From Taudactylus pleione (Eukaryota; Chordata; Amphibia; Anura; Myobatrachidae), in NCBI GenBank assembly GCA_031769625.1, contig JAUIMM010000566.1, forward strand, positions 5,213,001 through 5,277,000: a stretch of DNA of 64,000 nucleotides, in the 5' to 3' direction. Of this stretch, positions 33,600 to 45,989 are shown one piece after another. Position 1 is the first letter of the stretch, and each line of letters starts with the position of its first letter. The notes beneath the pieces are model-generated. The model searched no databases. It had not been told where the DNA came from and worked only from the letters and a program-made list of their open reading frames with translations. Position numbers and translations under genes: made by a program.

Positions 33600-34100
33600 T
33601 TGACCCATAAGTACACACACTTTACCTTTCACATCTATATAGATATTATTGTATAATCTCCATGCTTTCCAAATAGAGGGACGCCTCTCATTATCCAATA
33701 CCACTGAATTGTTTTAAGGTGATATATGGGTTTGGTGTACAGCTTTTTAATTATGTGTTGTGTTTACACTGTATTGTCATATTTGTTTTGTCATATTTTC
33801 GCCAAGGTATAAGAGGATGCATACCTCTATGAACAATTGAATGTTATCAACTCAAATTCTATGTATGCTTACAATTCATGCCTTATTAACCAGCCGCTGT
33901 AGCTATAATATTGGCTCAGGGAATATTATGATATGGACTGGTTTTAGTACATGTACAAAAAGATTTAATGTGCAGATAAATCTGCAGGTTTAATACTGTC
34001 TTAGCATTGTTTGGTTGCAGATTGACTATTGCCTATTGGTCTATGCTAGGTTTTAGAATTGGATCAATAAAGGTTATATTTTAATATAATTCCTTTTCTA
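33600..34100. other. Possible retroposon 3' tail
   Basis: AT-rich sequence inside the Gypsy body ending with GGATCAATAAAGGTTATATT and T/A-rich bases, like a LINE 3' end inserted in Gypsy. Only weakly supported. Confidence 0.3.
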
Positions 34101-34284
34101 CATATTTGATATCCTTTTGTTTTGTTATCTTTTTTCTTTTTTCTGTATTATCAGGAGTGTGCCTCATACAAGGAGTTCTTTTTGTCTTTATTTTTTTATA
34201 TACCTCTTGTCTGGCTGTAAGAGTTTGTAGGACTTGAACCCCAGAAGCCTGGAACTGTTCAGGATTCAGCAGGTATGTACAATC

Positions 34285-34850
34285 TGTCATGACTCTGGGG
34301 AAATGGGCCTCCAATGATGAAACAGGCTTTGCGGGCCGTGATACCGGCAACACAAACTGAGGAGGTCTTAGATATAATTTCCTTATATGATGGCACAAGA
34401 CACGAGTAGATCAGAAGAATTGAACTTTAATGATGACAAGAATGGTTGGAGGGTATAATGGTATAAGCACAGAATCAGTCCCGGTAATATGTAGTAATAT
34501 ACCACTAGACAGATGCTTGAAACGATCCGTGAATGACTGAAGACTGTATGCTGAAGCACTGGGTTGAGCCCAGGTAAAAGACAGAGTTCTAGGAGCAAAG
34601 TGCTGAGCTGTGCTCAGTAATAGCAAGAGTACTTGGAGCCTGGTGCTGAACTGTGGTTAGCAAGAGTTCTTGGAGCCTGGTGCTGAGCATTGATCAGTAA
34701 TTAGCAAGAGTTCTTGGAGCCAGGTGCTGAACACAGTGTTCAGTATCTGGCAGAAGTTCTTGGAGCAAGGTGCTGAACTGTGTTCAGTAATAAGCAAAAA
34801 GTTCTTAGAGCAAGGTGCTGAGCTATACTCAGTAAATACTGATATATTGT
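34285..34850 (-). mobile_element. Gypsy 5' LTR (right side)
   Basis: It begins TGTCATGACTCTGGGG on the plus strand and matches the left LTR through the tandem TTCTTGGAGCCTGGTGCTGA region to about 34845, where similarity fades. 34190-34284 should be the leader next to the primer-binding site, though I did not recognise a tRNA complement. Confidence 0.8.
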
Positions 34851-35570
34851 CATAACATGTTACTGAGAGTGACAGACTCAGGTATGTGGGTCCTGTAGAA
34901 TGACATGCCAGAATGCTGTTAGCTGACCAGGATTCCATCCTCAGGAAGGGGTGGCCCCAGTTACTATTTCTGTGCTGCACATCAGCAGAGCAGAAAGAGG
35001 CAGGAAGGAGGCAGGAATTTGGGTATTGTTTATACCTGTAAAACTGGTCTTAAATGTAAATATGATTTTAAGAAAAAGGAGGATGAGTGATGAAGGCAGC
35101 ATTCCTGATTTCTTGCTGCTAGTGACCTTATAAACCCCTGTACATAGAAGATCCATTTTACATAGGGATCAATGGTGCCAGATCTTAGTTGCAAACTGTG
35201 ATGCATTTTCAGTGCAGTGAAATCAGCATTACAAAGGTGCCCACGTGGGTAAAAGGGATGTGGAAAATGAAGGGGGTGGGTAAAAAGAGTAAGAGAATGG
35301 GGCACAGGCCCTGAAAGTATCATTTGTGCTGGGCTCCACAATTTGTGATGCAGCCCTGCCTGTACTGTAGCTGGTGCAAGAGATCCGAGTGAGAACAGAT
35401 GGCTCTCTGTGTATGCACCATTTCATAACCTGTGGGTCCGTCTACATGCCCTAACTAAACTTAGCCTACATGCAAATACCCCATTGCCACCCAGTTATGC
35501 CCAATCAGTGGAGATGCACTTGAGATGTACATGTGATTTCTTAGTTTCTTATTTTTAAATTAAATTTGCA
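34851..35570. other. No gene seen
   Basis: No coding or repeat signature identified. Confidence 0.45.
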
Positions 35571-35574
35571 AAAA

Positions 35575-35726
35575 TCGCAAAAAAACTTTTTTACACGTTG
35601 TCATTATGGGGTATTGTGTGTAGAATTTTGAGGGCAAAAATGAATTTATTCAATTTTGGAATAAGGCTGTAACATAACAAAATGTGGAAAGAGTGAAGCA
35701 TTGTGAATACTTTCCGGATGCACTCT
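35575..35726 (+). mobile_element. 3' end of a Tc1-like transposon
   Basis: TTGTCATTATGGGGTATTGT, then AATAAGGCTGTAACATAACA, AATGTGGAAAGAGTGAAGC and GAATACTTTCCGGATGCACT. This order is familiar from Tc1-like elements of fish and frogs. No transposase remains next to it. Confidence 0.75.
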
Positions 35727-36524
35727 ATGTGCACGAACGAATACAAGCTTGGCCAAAAGGAGTAGACTCCCTTAAGGGGATTAATATAGTATCGAAAATG
35801 TGTTGTTGAAATGCTCTGATAGTGGAATAGGATATAATACTGTCTAGTATAGGAATAGGCAGGTGTGGATTCAACCCTTTAGAGAAGTTTAATTTGAAGA
35901 GTATTGCAAGGTTTAATGTTACTAGATGTCCATGTAGTTTTGCTGTAAAATGAATTTCATTAGGTTTAATGCATTATTCGTATTTATATGATATACTAAA
36001 TTATTCTTCCCAAAATAGCACAAGTTCCAGTACAATAAAGTGTTATTTCTTCTACGTGTATGTATTACTGTAAATGTAAATTACTATTGTTTGGATGTAT
36101 GTATTTTGGAAGAGCTGTGTTTGTGACTGTTGCTATTTGAAAATTATATGAAGAATAGTTTACTTGAATTTAGTGAAAATATTTGAAAAAATCAGATATA
36201 ATTCTTTGCATCTGGAATAACCCTCCTTACCTCTCTGGCCTACTAAGAGAATAACAAGGATCGAAGCAGAGAGGAAGAATCCATCCTCACCAATAAGGTA
36301 CTAACACAACATAAGACACCCTTACACCGTCAAACACTGTATCACATGCACAGTATCATAAATGCTGTTCAAATGTGCTGGGTGTTCCAGGGTGGTGACT
36401 CTGAACAGGCTCTTCAGACACACCTCTAATGGGCAAGTTATATGAATGTTGCACACTCAAGCTAATGCTAACACTAGCATTAGCATATAGTCACAGACAC
36501 GACTATGACTCTTTAGTGTGAGAC
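35727..36524. other. No gene seen
   Basis: AT-rich sequence without recognised features. Confidence 0.5.
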
Positions 36525-37589
36525 TCAGGGGTAAATTTACTAAGATTCGTGTTTAGTTGAGTTTTACTGCTTTTAAACTCGACTTGTCTCGCTGAAACTC
36601 AGGTGAGATTAGACTTCCGAAACACTCAAATTTACCCAGAAGCGTGTTTTGCTGAGAGTGTGTTTTCCGATGGTGTATCTGATTTTTCCCCCGAGTTGCA
36701 AGTTAAGAACGCGATTACTCACCCAAGTTTGCAGTGTCTTCTCTCAGCCAAACTCTACCAAACAAGCAGCCTGCACATATCAGTAAGATATTTGAAGGAT
36801 GCTTGTGTGTTATATCTTTTAAAAAATTGTTTAATGTTTAAAAAAAAGTACGTATGGTCCCCCCCAAAAAGCATAACCAGCCCCGGGCTGCTCACCTAGT
36901 CCTGGTCCCTAAAAATATGGGGAAAAAAACGTGTAGGGTTTCCCCGTATTTTAGGAACCAGCACTGGGCTGCTGAGACTGTCCTGGTGTTCAATGTAGGG
37001 GGAAACAAATTGCTTAGGGCTCCCCCTATTTTTAAAACCAAGACAGGCTCAGCAGCCCAGTTCTGGTTCCTAAAATACAGGGGAGCCCTACATGTTTTTT
37101 TCCGCCGTATTTTTAGGAACCAGGACTGGGCGAGCAGCTTGGGGCTGGTTATGCTTTTTGGTGGGGGACCCTATGTCCTTCTTAAAGAATTTTTTTTTTT
37201 ACACTTTAGGTATTACACATGCAGAAACATACACAAATCACACTGATCTGTGTATGCTTCTGCCAAACTCGCAGCTCAGGAGGTGGTCTACAGTATTTGA
37301 AACTTCTATTTAGCTGCGAGTTTGCTACAATTACAATTACGTGATTGTAATCACGATTGTTGGTACATTTCTGAGTTGTATATGTTTCAGTGAAAGTACT
37401 TGAGAATTTGGCCGATGGTGTATTTAATCGTGTTTGCAATCTCACCTGAATTTTTCAGTGAAAAATTAGAAATCTCTCTTAAACTCACCCAAGTTTGTCT
37501 TTAGTGAATTTGTGAGTTGTAAAAATGCCTAAACTCACCCGAGATTGCAATCTCGATCAAACACGATTCTTAGTTAATTTACCGCTCAG
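36525..37589. mobile_element. ~1.07-kb foldback element
   Basis: The ends are CTCAGGGGTAAATTTACTAA and the reverse of TTAGTTAATTTACCGCTCAG. An inner pair places GCATAACCAGCCCCGGGCTG (36870) against CTGGTTATGCTTTTTGG (37146). Related inner blocks recur at 40980-41340 and 54885-55300. Confidence 0.75.
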
Positions 37590-38423
37590 AATTAGACCCC
37601 TGGAGAGTACTGTCCCAAAGCTAACTAAAAAATAACGATAAACAGTATTTTTGTGGCTATAGACGTGATGCTAACTGCTTTATCTATCTATAAAATCCAG
37701 AAATGCTGAGGCCAATTTACATTATTCTCTCCACAGTTCTTCATGAGGTATGTGGACATGTGAGTGACAAAGCGCAGACATTACCCGGAATTCATTAATT
37801 ACATGTTAGCTCAGTCTCTGAGTGTTCTATACTGTAGAGGTTACTGAAATAAGCATCTTCTTCTGAATTTGTAGCTTATATGGTTGATGCAGAGTTCAAC
37901 ACATGCCTATTTGCAGAGTGTGTTTTAGCACTGTGCTGGCTCCGGAGCCAGGCATATGCAACTACTGGTGATTCGGAGTCATACGTAAACTGCTCACATC
38001 TTCACTTGTGACTGTAGGGGCATAACTGGGCATTCTCACGTCAGCTAATTTCACTGTGTGTTATGTAGAGTTGTACATACAAATAATTATGCCTGATTTT
38101 ATACAGATCTTTTGCATTTAACATACTGTACAGATCCGGTGTAAGTGTGCACTGACAACGATGACGGGTATGAAACCAAGACTAATGATAGTCATGGTCT
38201 GGCTGCAGAGATACAAACAATACAGCATACAGGTGACGATATGCATTTGTCTAGTCCTTTGGCATCCAGTATATCTTCGTGTCTCGCCCTTTGCCTAAAG
38301 ACGCTGCCTTGGGTACAAAACCTGAAGCATCTAAAAGACGCCACTCGGGGTACAAACCCAGAGCACCTATAGACGCGCTCCTGCGCATTCTGTCCGTATC
38401 TCTGTGACACATCTCAGTGTACC
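37590..38423. other. No gene seen
   Basis: No coding or repeat signature identified. Confidence 0.5.
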
Positions 38424-38995
38424 AGTGGCAAACGCAGGATTTCTAGAGGGGGGTTTCCAAATGCTTGATTTTAGAGCGAGAGTGGCCAGTCCATGAAGAG
38501 GGCATAACTAACACTTAACCAGCTTTAATATGCGTCATGCAAAGTGTATTGGGTGTCATAATTGCAGCATATACAGGACCAGCGATCACAGTAAGAGATT
38601 ACATGTGGCAGTAGGGCCATCCTGTCTGAGCTGAATGTTTTTATTTCAGATGTGGGCACCATTACAGTCTTACAGAGCATTGTAGCAGTTCAGTAGTCTG
38701 GGGGAGCAGCAGAAGAACATAGAGCTGCCCTGGACACATATGTATATATTTGTCTCTAGCAGAGCACCGCTAACAGTGCATGATTCCTAGATCTCCTAGT
38801 TGGTGCACAGGTATATTTATTACTGGCTGACACATGTTTTAAGATCCACAGGTGGTGCTAATTATTTCATATGCAATACTGAGAAGAACAAGCAGCACTA
38901 GAAAATTCTATTATATTACTATTTCTATTGTAGTCATGGTGTGGGCAGGAGAGGGGGGTTTCCAGGCAACCGGAAGCCCCCCTGCGTTTGCCTAT
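38424..38995. mobile_element. Candidate hAT MITE
   Basis: The start CAGTGGCAAACGCAGGATTT is mirrored by GCCCCCCTGCGTTTGCCTA near 38992. The flanks share TGTAC, but a clean 8-bp duplication is not visible. Confidence 0.55.
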
Positions 38996-39498
38996 ATGTA
39001 CTACATCTGGAGTTCGGCGCACCATTGTGTACTCAAGACACACATTCATCGTAAGCCAAAGACATCACAGCCTAGCTGGGTATACCTCTATACCTTTGAC
39101 ATAGGATCGCCATATCGTCTTACAGGGTGAACCCCGGTGACTCGGACTCAGGATTCCTGCATCCGTCTATTGAGGATAACTCAGCATCTATTGACCAGTG
39201 TCCTGCTTGTTGTGGAGTTTATGCACTAATATCAATCACTCCTACTACATTGCTACATTCCCATCACAGATTCATGTTCTTATCGTTCTGGACTCTTAGT
39301 TCTGATTCTACCCATCGTTCCCAACATCCCTCTTCTTGTTCAAATAAAGCCTTGTATTCTTTCAAAATCTACTAAGATTCGAATCGTATTTCTCCTATGA
39401 GGAAAAGCTATCTGAAACCTCTTCAGTTCTTGCTACCACGGTCTCAGCCTGCAGAGTCTGATTCGTCACAGGAGGCCAACTTTCCTAGAGTCATGACA
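38996..39498 (+). mobile_element. Gypsy LTR remnant, plus orientation
   Basis: The last ~85 bp, ending GAGTCATGACA at 39498, align with the reverse complement of 34285-34370. CAAATAAAGCC near 39341 supplies a polyadenylation signal. The start is not defined. Confidence 0.65.
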
Positions 39499-39500
39499 GG

Positions 39501-39656
39501 TTTAGAAGAGATGTTGTCCATAGCAACCCAACAGATTCTAGCTATTATCTTCTAGAAGGTGCTAGTTAAAAGTAGTAAAATCTAATTGGTTGCTATGGGC
39601 AACATCTTTTTTAAAACTCATTCCAAAAACTCTAACTTTAGTAAATTTACCCCTTG
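39501..39656. mobile_element. Foldback MITE
   Basis: AGATGTTGTCCATAGCAACC pairs with GGTTGCTATGGGCAACATCT. A TTCTAGCTATTATCTTCTAG core lies between. Confidence 0.7.
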
Positions 39657-40720
39657 GCCTGTATTATAAAAAAAAGCTGCTGAGAAGTTTTCTTAAACCC
39701 AGGTTTTACAGCATCAGCCTTTTTAGATACATTACCTGGTGTCTGATTTGTTTCTTTTCCATCATGTATGTTTTAGAAACAAGCTTTGAAACGCATATGT
39801 GTATCCATAATTCCTTCTGCCCCTTTTACATTTATTTTTATAATGTTCCATTTCAGAGCTTCTATATTAGCTTTTACTTCAGAATGTATAATACTCAAGC
39901 ATTATGTAGATGTTAAATCAAAGCCTAATTTATGAATTTCCAGTTAATGTTAAGCCACATCTAAATGTAAATGCAAATGTTTTGATCGTAAGAAGTTGAA
40001 ATTAATGGAGAAACCTCTGTACTTTGTTTCCCATTTTGTCAGTTACACAGATTCATTGTTAAGCAAATTTGGATATAATGTAATTCTCATTTTACAAGGA
40101 CTACACTGTGCTTTCACATATTCTGGTAATGTACCGGCATGTAGAGACTCCTCGGTGTGAAGTGCTTTCAATCTGTTGCTCAGTTCAATTTTTGGCTCCT
40201 CGGCAGGTGAGAATTTATAATGAATGTGTCCACTGGATTCAAATGTTCTTCTCTTTGATTTGTAGTAAAATGAAAAGTCTCAGCAATTATACCTGTTATA
40301 TGTATTTTCTTGTCTCATCAAATGGCATATTTTCAGTAGCGATAGGCAGTCGGTTCAAGGAAATTTATAACACACAAAAATATTGAGCTGAGCAAGCCTG
40401 CAATGGCTAATCAGCTAATAGGCCTCCATTCAGACATGAAATGTAAGCCTATATAATTTGTAGATGATCTACTGCTATTAATATACAATATCTCCTTTAA
40501 TGTAGTTTGGACATGGGTAATGTAATACCCTATGGTGTTTGAAGATCTTTAGCGTGGACTGTCTCACTATTCTAGTCGCACCTGTTTCTTCTTCTTTCTA
40601 GAGGCAAGAGTTCCCAAATCCTGACACAGTAAATGACACAACCGTTAAATCTGGGTTTGTTTTTATTAACGCTAGATGTCAAACTAAAAAAAATTATCTG
40701 TTTGCACATTGACACTCTGG
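39657..40720. other. No gene seen
   Basis: AT-rich sequence with chance open frames only. Confidence 0.5.
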
Positions 40721-41345
40721 GCCAAATGTAATAGGTAGTCAGTTTTAGTAACAGTACAAACTCGCACTTTCTCGCACTTTTAGAAAGTGCGAGTTTGTAC
40801 TGAAACTCACAAATTCAATAGCCTGCGAACTTTTCAGCTCGAGACTACTGCATTTGCGAGTGCAGGCGAGTTTAGGACTATGTAAACTGACACCTTTTAA
40901 TGCGAGTAGCATTAAAAGGTGCGAGCTTTAGAGAAGCCATCACAGATCAGTGAGATCCGTGATGGCTTCTGTGTGTGTGTTAAAAAAAAAAAGTGCACCC
41001 CCTCCCCAAAAACATAACCAGCCCCCGGGCTTTATAAAGCCTGTTCTGGTTCTAATAATACAGGGGTCAAAATGCATAGGGGGCCCCTGTATATTAAGAA
41101 CCAGCACAGGGCTTTGTTGAGCTGGTCCTGGTTCTGGAAAATCAGGGGACAAAACGAGTAGGGGTCCCCCAAAAATTCCAGAACCAGCACCAAACTCTTT
41201 CTAGCGGGGGGAAAATGCCACAGCCAGGGAAAACCTTTCACCGGTTTCCTACGGCCAAAGCATTACCCCTGACTGCTAGTCAGTCCAGGCCGAGGATCCC
41301 TGGAGAATTGAGTACCCCCCAATAAAGGGGTACCCCTCTCCAGGG
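40721..41345. repeat. Unclassified repeat with internal hairpins
   Basis: ACAAACTCGCACTTTC pairs with GAAAGTGCGAGTTTGT near 40790, and CATCACAGATC with GATCCGTGATG near 40945. The right block (GCCAAAGCATTACCCCTGAC) is related to 54885-55300 in inverted orientation. Confidence 0.6.
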
Positions 41346-41404
41346 CATGAAGAAAGAAAATGTGTGAGGTTATGTGTGGACTGTGTGAGGGGATGTAATT
41401 AGAT

Positions 41405-42070
41405 ACGGAAGCTACGAAAGTTATGTTGGCAGTTCTGGAATCTGATAAGCTTGTCTGAAGTGGTGAGTTTTCAGGGAATGCTTGAATATTTGGAGACTAG
41501 AGGAAAGTCTTGTGCATGGGAGGGCATTCCACAGAGTGGGTGCAGCCCGAAAAAAGTCCTGTAACCGTAAATGGAAGCAGGTAATGCGTGTGGATGAGAG
41601 ACGCAAATCTTGTGCTGAGCGGAAAGGTGGGAGATATTTTGAGATAAGTGAAGAGATGTATGTTGGTGTGGTTTGGTTAATAGCCTTATGAGTAAGTAAA
41701 AATATTTTGTATTGAAAACAGTAGAAAACTGGTAACCAATGGAGGGACTGACAGGGTGGCGCATCAGACGATGAACATTTGTAGAGGAATATCAGCCTCG
41801 CAGCTGCATTCATAATGGATTGTAGTGGTGAGAGCCTGTTTTTGGGAAGACCAGTAAGGATGATATTGCAAGCAAGCAGCGAGCTTGTGGGGTAGGGTGG
41901 GTTGTTGAGTTATCAGCAGTGATAAAGAGATCAGGTTGGTAACTACTATTGGCCGGGGGAAATATAATTAATTCTGTTTTGGAAATATTACATTTGAGGT
42001 GGCGAGATGACATCCAAGATTAAATGGCAGAAAGACATTCAGTATCCTTCTTGCTTATTAGAATGACTAG
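41405..42070 (-). pseudogene. L2-like LINE, C-terminal end of ORF2
   Basis: The minus strand reads HLKCNISKTELIIFPP, a frame break, then NAAARLIF, LHWLPV, YKIFLLTHKAIN, QDLRLSSTRI and FFRAAPTLWNALP, and ends FKHSLKTHHF. This is the conserved tail of the L2/CR1-type reverse transcriptase. The 5' end is truncated, as usual for LINEs, and the 3' UTR follows to about 41345. Confidence 0.88.
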
Positions 42071-42745
42071 GTGGAATAGTACTTCCTAAATCTTCAACCA
42101 TACATTAATAGTTGTTAGTATATGGAGATGTTCAGGAAGGGATTGCAATAGCTCTAATATGCTGTCTTTATTCTAATCTGAATAAAGCACTGTCCTTTAT
42201 TTGATGTATTAGAGTTGGATTGACGGAGTTCATACCCTGTTTTGGTATATTGTGAAGGTAGAAGGTGGTGAAAAATTACAGACCTTGTGTCTGTCTCTGA
42301 AGATCTGCACGCTGACCCTGGAAACTACCCCTCACTGATGTGGCTCTGACACAGCACCTCACAGCAGCACCCAGCAGGGGAACTGGTACTGCTGGGAGGT
42401 ACCTCACAACTGCCCACTCTCTCATTTGCTGCCTGACAGTTCCCTTATATAGAAGCCAGTGCACGGCTCCTCCTCCCCCTCCCCCCAGACACGCATTGCT
42501 CCAATGGCTCCTTTCTTCTCCATCACCGGGCCCAGTCACCATGGAGACAAGCCCTGTCCTGGTCTGCACATGGCTTCCCTGTGACTACAGCCGATGGTTT
42601 GAGGAAAATTGGGGCACCAATGTGTGATACCTTGCGATTGTGGGGTATCACAGTAATATGTAGAAGTCCACACTGCTTGGGCACAGGTCTTCCTTAGCAG
42701 AGCCAGAGAAGTACAATGGAAGAGCCATGAGCACAATAAGGGGGA
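42071..42745. other. No gene seen
   Basis: A small hairpin (GTGATACC with GGGTATCAC near 42630) is the only structure noted. Confidence 0.4.
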
Positions 42746-42905
42746 GATATATCAAGGGATAAAATGGAGAAGTAGCCAAAGCAGCCAATCCGCTTCTGTC
42801 ATATCAAAGACTGTGCTATCTAAATGACAGCAGCTGATTTGTTGCTTTGGACAATTTCTCCACTTGATCACTTTTTGATAAAGCCTCTGTTGGAGGCGAA
42901 ACCGG
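42746..42905. mobile_element. Foldback MITE
   Basis: AAAATGGAGAAGTAGCCAAA pairs loosely with TTTGGACAATTTCTCCACTT, with TGTCAT and ATGACA inside. It is similar in style to the copy near 49271. Confidence 0.55.
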
Positions 42906-43455
42906 GAAGAGAATCTATCCACCTGATACCATTCACTGTTTGCAGTCTCCACATCATGCTAAAAGATTCAACCACAAGCTCTTTGTCACCTGCACTGACT
43001 TCAGCAGCTGCTCCGGGACTTTTAGGTGAGCTCACATCGTGATTTTTAGCTTTGTTGAGTGACACAACCACCTATAGGACTTTGCTTGGAGCTGCACTTC
43101 ATATGGCTCCTTATTAACACCCGTCTTTATGCCGCTCTACAAACTGGTAAATAGGATTTCTCAGTTATAACTTATTTGGATCATTCACAATAAGGTGCAG
43201 TATTAGGACTTCCATTTGCCCATTCAGTAGTTTGTACTGTACTATGTTTGGGCTGTAATAATTATGCACATAGGTTATTAAATGTTAATTAGTTCACATG
43301 TGTCTTGATTATTTGTCTGCCCTGCCAATACTACTGTATTTGTATTTTTAACAAGCGCAGTGGCTCACATTCAGAGTACAGATGTACCTAATAAACTGGT
43401 GAGTGTACTGTATAAATACATATGACGCGGTATCTTATAATATTATCCTCAGAAT
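42906..43455. other. No gene seen
   Basis: No signature identified. Confidence 0.45.
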
Positions 43456-43458
43456 AAT

Positions 43459-43893
43459 AGGCCTGATTCAGAGATGGATACAAATCCCATTGCGACTGTG
43501 CATTTGAATGCAGAGACTGTGATAAAATATGCAAATGTCATATCCGGCGGGATTTGTATTGCAAACGTTGTATGCACACCATTTGATCATCGGTCTTCTG
43601 AGTAACCATATGGTCAGACAGAATGACCAATGGAATTAAGACGCCGGACCCTTTACAACTGTGTATTGAATAGCAAACATAGGCTCCCACCCACCCAAAT
43701 GGTCGCCACATGCGTTTTATTCACCAATTACCACCCACAGTTCCTGACTATCACTTTGCGTATAATCCGTCAGTGACTGCCATCGCTAGACCATTGGTAT
43801 ACATGTGCCGTGCAACTCTGACGCATGCACAGTAATTAAGACATCAGCCAGCTGTGAAAATATCGGGGTTGCATCGATCTCTGAATGAGGCCC
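43459..43893. mobile_element. Harbinger-type MITE (435 bp)
   Basis: The ends are AGGCCTGATTCAG and CTGAATGAGGCCC, with AAT at 43456-43458 and 43894-43896. The interior differs from the hairpin-chain copies and resembles the 20940 and 22130 elements. Confidence 0.85.
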
Positions 43894-43896
43894 AAT

Positions 43897-45985
43897 ATAC
43901 AGTAGCATGGGAAGATTTGGGGCAATTTTGTTACCTATCATATACAGTATAATAAAGCCGGCTTTTCAATGAAGGGTTAAATAGTTTTATTTTACCAATG
44001 AACATTTGTTATTCTATACTCCTATTATAGACCCCAAAGTTGACAATACAAATTGGTGTGACTAATCCCCTGTTTTATCATATTATTAAAAATAATTTGT
44101 AATTTCTTTTGAGATACTCATGCCGGGAGCGTGAATGAGTTTCTTTATGTCAGTCAGTCACTGTAGTGCTATTTGAGACACGACTCTTTTTTTATCTATT
44201 CAAACTGTTATCTTTCTTTTATCCTTATGTTCTTATATATGCAATATTATTCTATTTGCCTGTTCTGTGTACATAATTCAAATTACATGAATGTTTGTAT
44301 ATTCGTTAATAAGAACTGCTGTGTTATGACAGTTTTAATTAATTGATTAGGAGGAGTGACTACCTTCTTAAATTATTAATAACAAACTTTAAACACATGA
44401 TTAGCTTTGTAATAGTCTGCTATCAGCTGTAGATATATTGTAAGGACACATATGGGGCAGAAAATAATAATCTACAAAAAACAGAAAAATGTGTCTTTAA
44501 GGGGTGTATTAACTAAGCAGTGGCGGTTTGGCCCTCAGGATTTAAAATGGTAATAATCTTAAATGCAAAAGTAGCTGTGTTTTGTACTTAATATTATTGC
44601 TGTTTTAAAGTCCTGTGGTCTGTATCACCAACAATCAGTGGCTTTGAAGAGAACATGTCATATATATTTGTCACAATGCGTTTCGTTGTGACAAAATATT
44701 GTAATGTCACTTAGACTTCCTATACATTAAGTCAAACATATGTAAGTTTATAGGATATCAGATGTTCTTACATCACTCACACACATATGCAATTATCTGA
44801 AGACTACAAAAAGTCCTTTATTCAAGGGATAAAGCTTCAAATGGTCAAGTATTGATTCCTCTGAGCCTTCCTTTACAAAGTATAATTGTCAGGGCTCATT
44901 GCCTGGGATAGTATGCTCATAGAGGACGATAACCCTTTGATGTGATAAAAAGTCCAAATTATGTGCTTACCCACCATCTTTAGGCTCAGTTATATGGCGT
45001 TGAACATGATCTTGCCTCTGTTCATCCAAGCTTCTTCTGATCAGCAGCCATCAGCCATGGAGAGCGGAATCAAAGTTGCAGATGGTTTCAGTGGTCGGAG
45101 ATGGGGAAGGGGGGCGGGGTTACATGCATGGGTTGTATCGGTCAGAGGAACACATGGCGAGGAATGGGGCAGAAGCACACTTGGGGAAGGGTGAGAGCAG
45201 AGGCACACCTGGTAAACCTCTGCCGCTTTGTGCCTCTATTACTGTGCAGTATGGCAGTCAGGGCAAGCAGCTACAATGGAAGAAGAGGGAGAAGGAGAAT
45301 AAAGGAGGATGAGTTGAGATGGGGAATGTGTTGAGCCAATGGTGAGACTGAAGCCTCCACTCTCCTATGAGAGGGGGACTCATTGTTTGCAACTCCCTTT
45401 CCCCAATCTAAATCCTGCTCTACAGCTACAACCTGCAGCAGATCACTGTTTGTGTCAGATAGCCGAGGGCCCCACAGTGCACCAGTGAGGCTAGCGGCAA
45501 ACTGCTTCTTAGCCAGGGGCAGACATTTGCTTGTGAATAAGAAGCAGGTTGCAGACTGGATCATCTGTGCGCTGGAGGCCCCCCTGTGATCCTGAGACCA
45601 GCACACTAGTACCGTCTCTGTACCTCCTGGATGGTGGCCCTGACCATGATAACAAATGCATACATGGCATGATTTCAGTGCCCTTCACAAATATTTTGCA
45701 TACCTTACAGTGATGTCAGCAGATTGTGATCCTAAATACAGTATATGTAGACTGCACCATCCTTCACAAAAATATTGAAAATATGTATAAAAAAAAGCAT
45801 GAGGTGTATTGCATGGCGAATTATAAAGTATTTATGGAGCTGCAGGTGAGTGTTAGTTTTCATGCCATTTTTGGATAATCATGGTGGTTATATGTTTTTT
45901 TATTGTACTGTTGGATATCTTTAGAAAGGTCCGGCTGGACAAAAGCATTGATGCATTCTCTCTTGGATATATGAGATATAAAAAA
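43897..45985. other. No gene seen
   Basis: 44505-44690 looks weakly foldback-like. Open frames near 44961-45600 lack any family signature. Confidence 0.4.
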
Positions 45986-45989
45986 ACTA

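Noticed and set aside
34951..35426. Possible host exon in moderately open frames
   Set aside because: No splice-site-bounded conserved domain, and frames occur on both strands.
42625..42660. GTGATACC...GGGTATCAC as an LTR end or tRNA-like structure
   Set aside because: It is a short hairpin only, with no partner repeat or cloverleaf.
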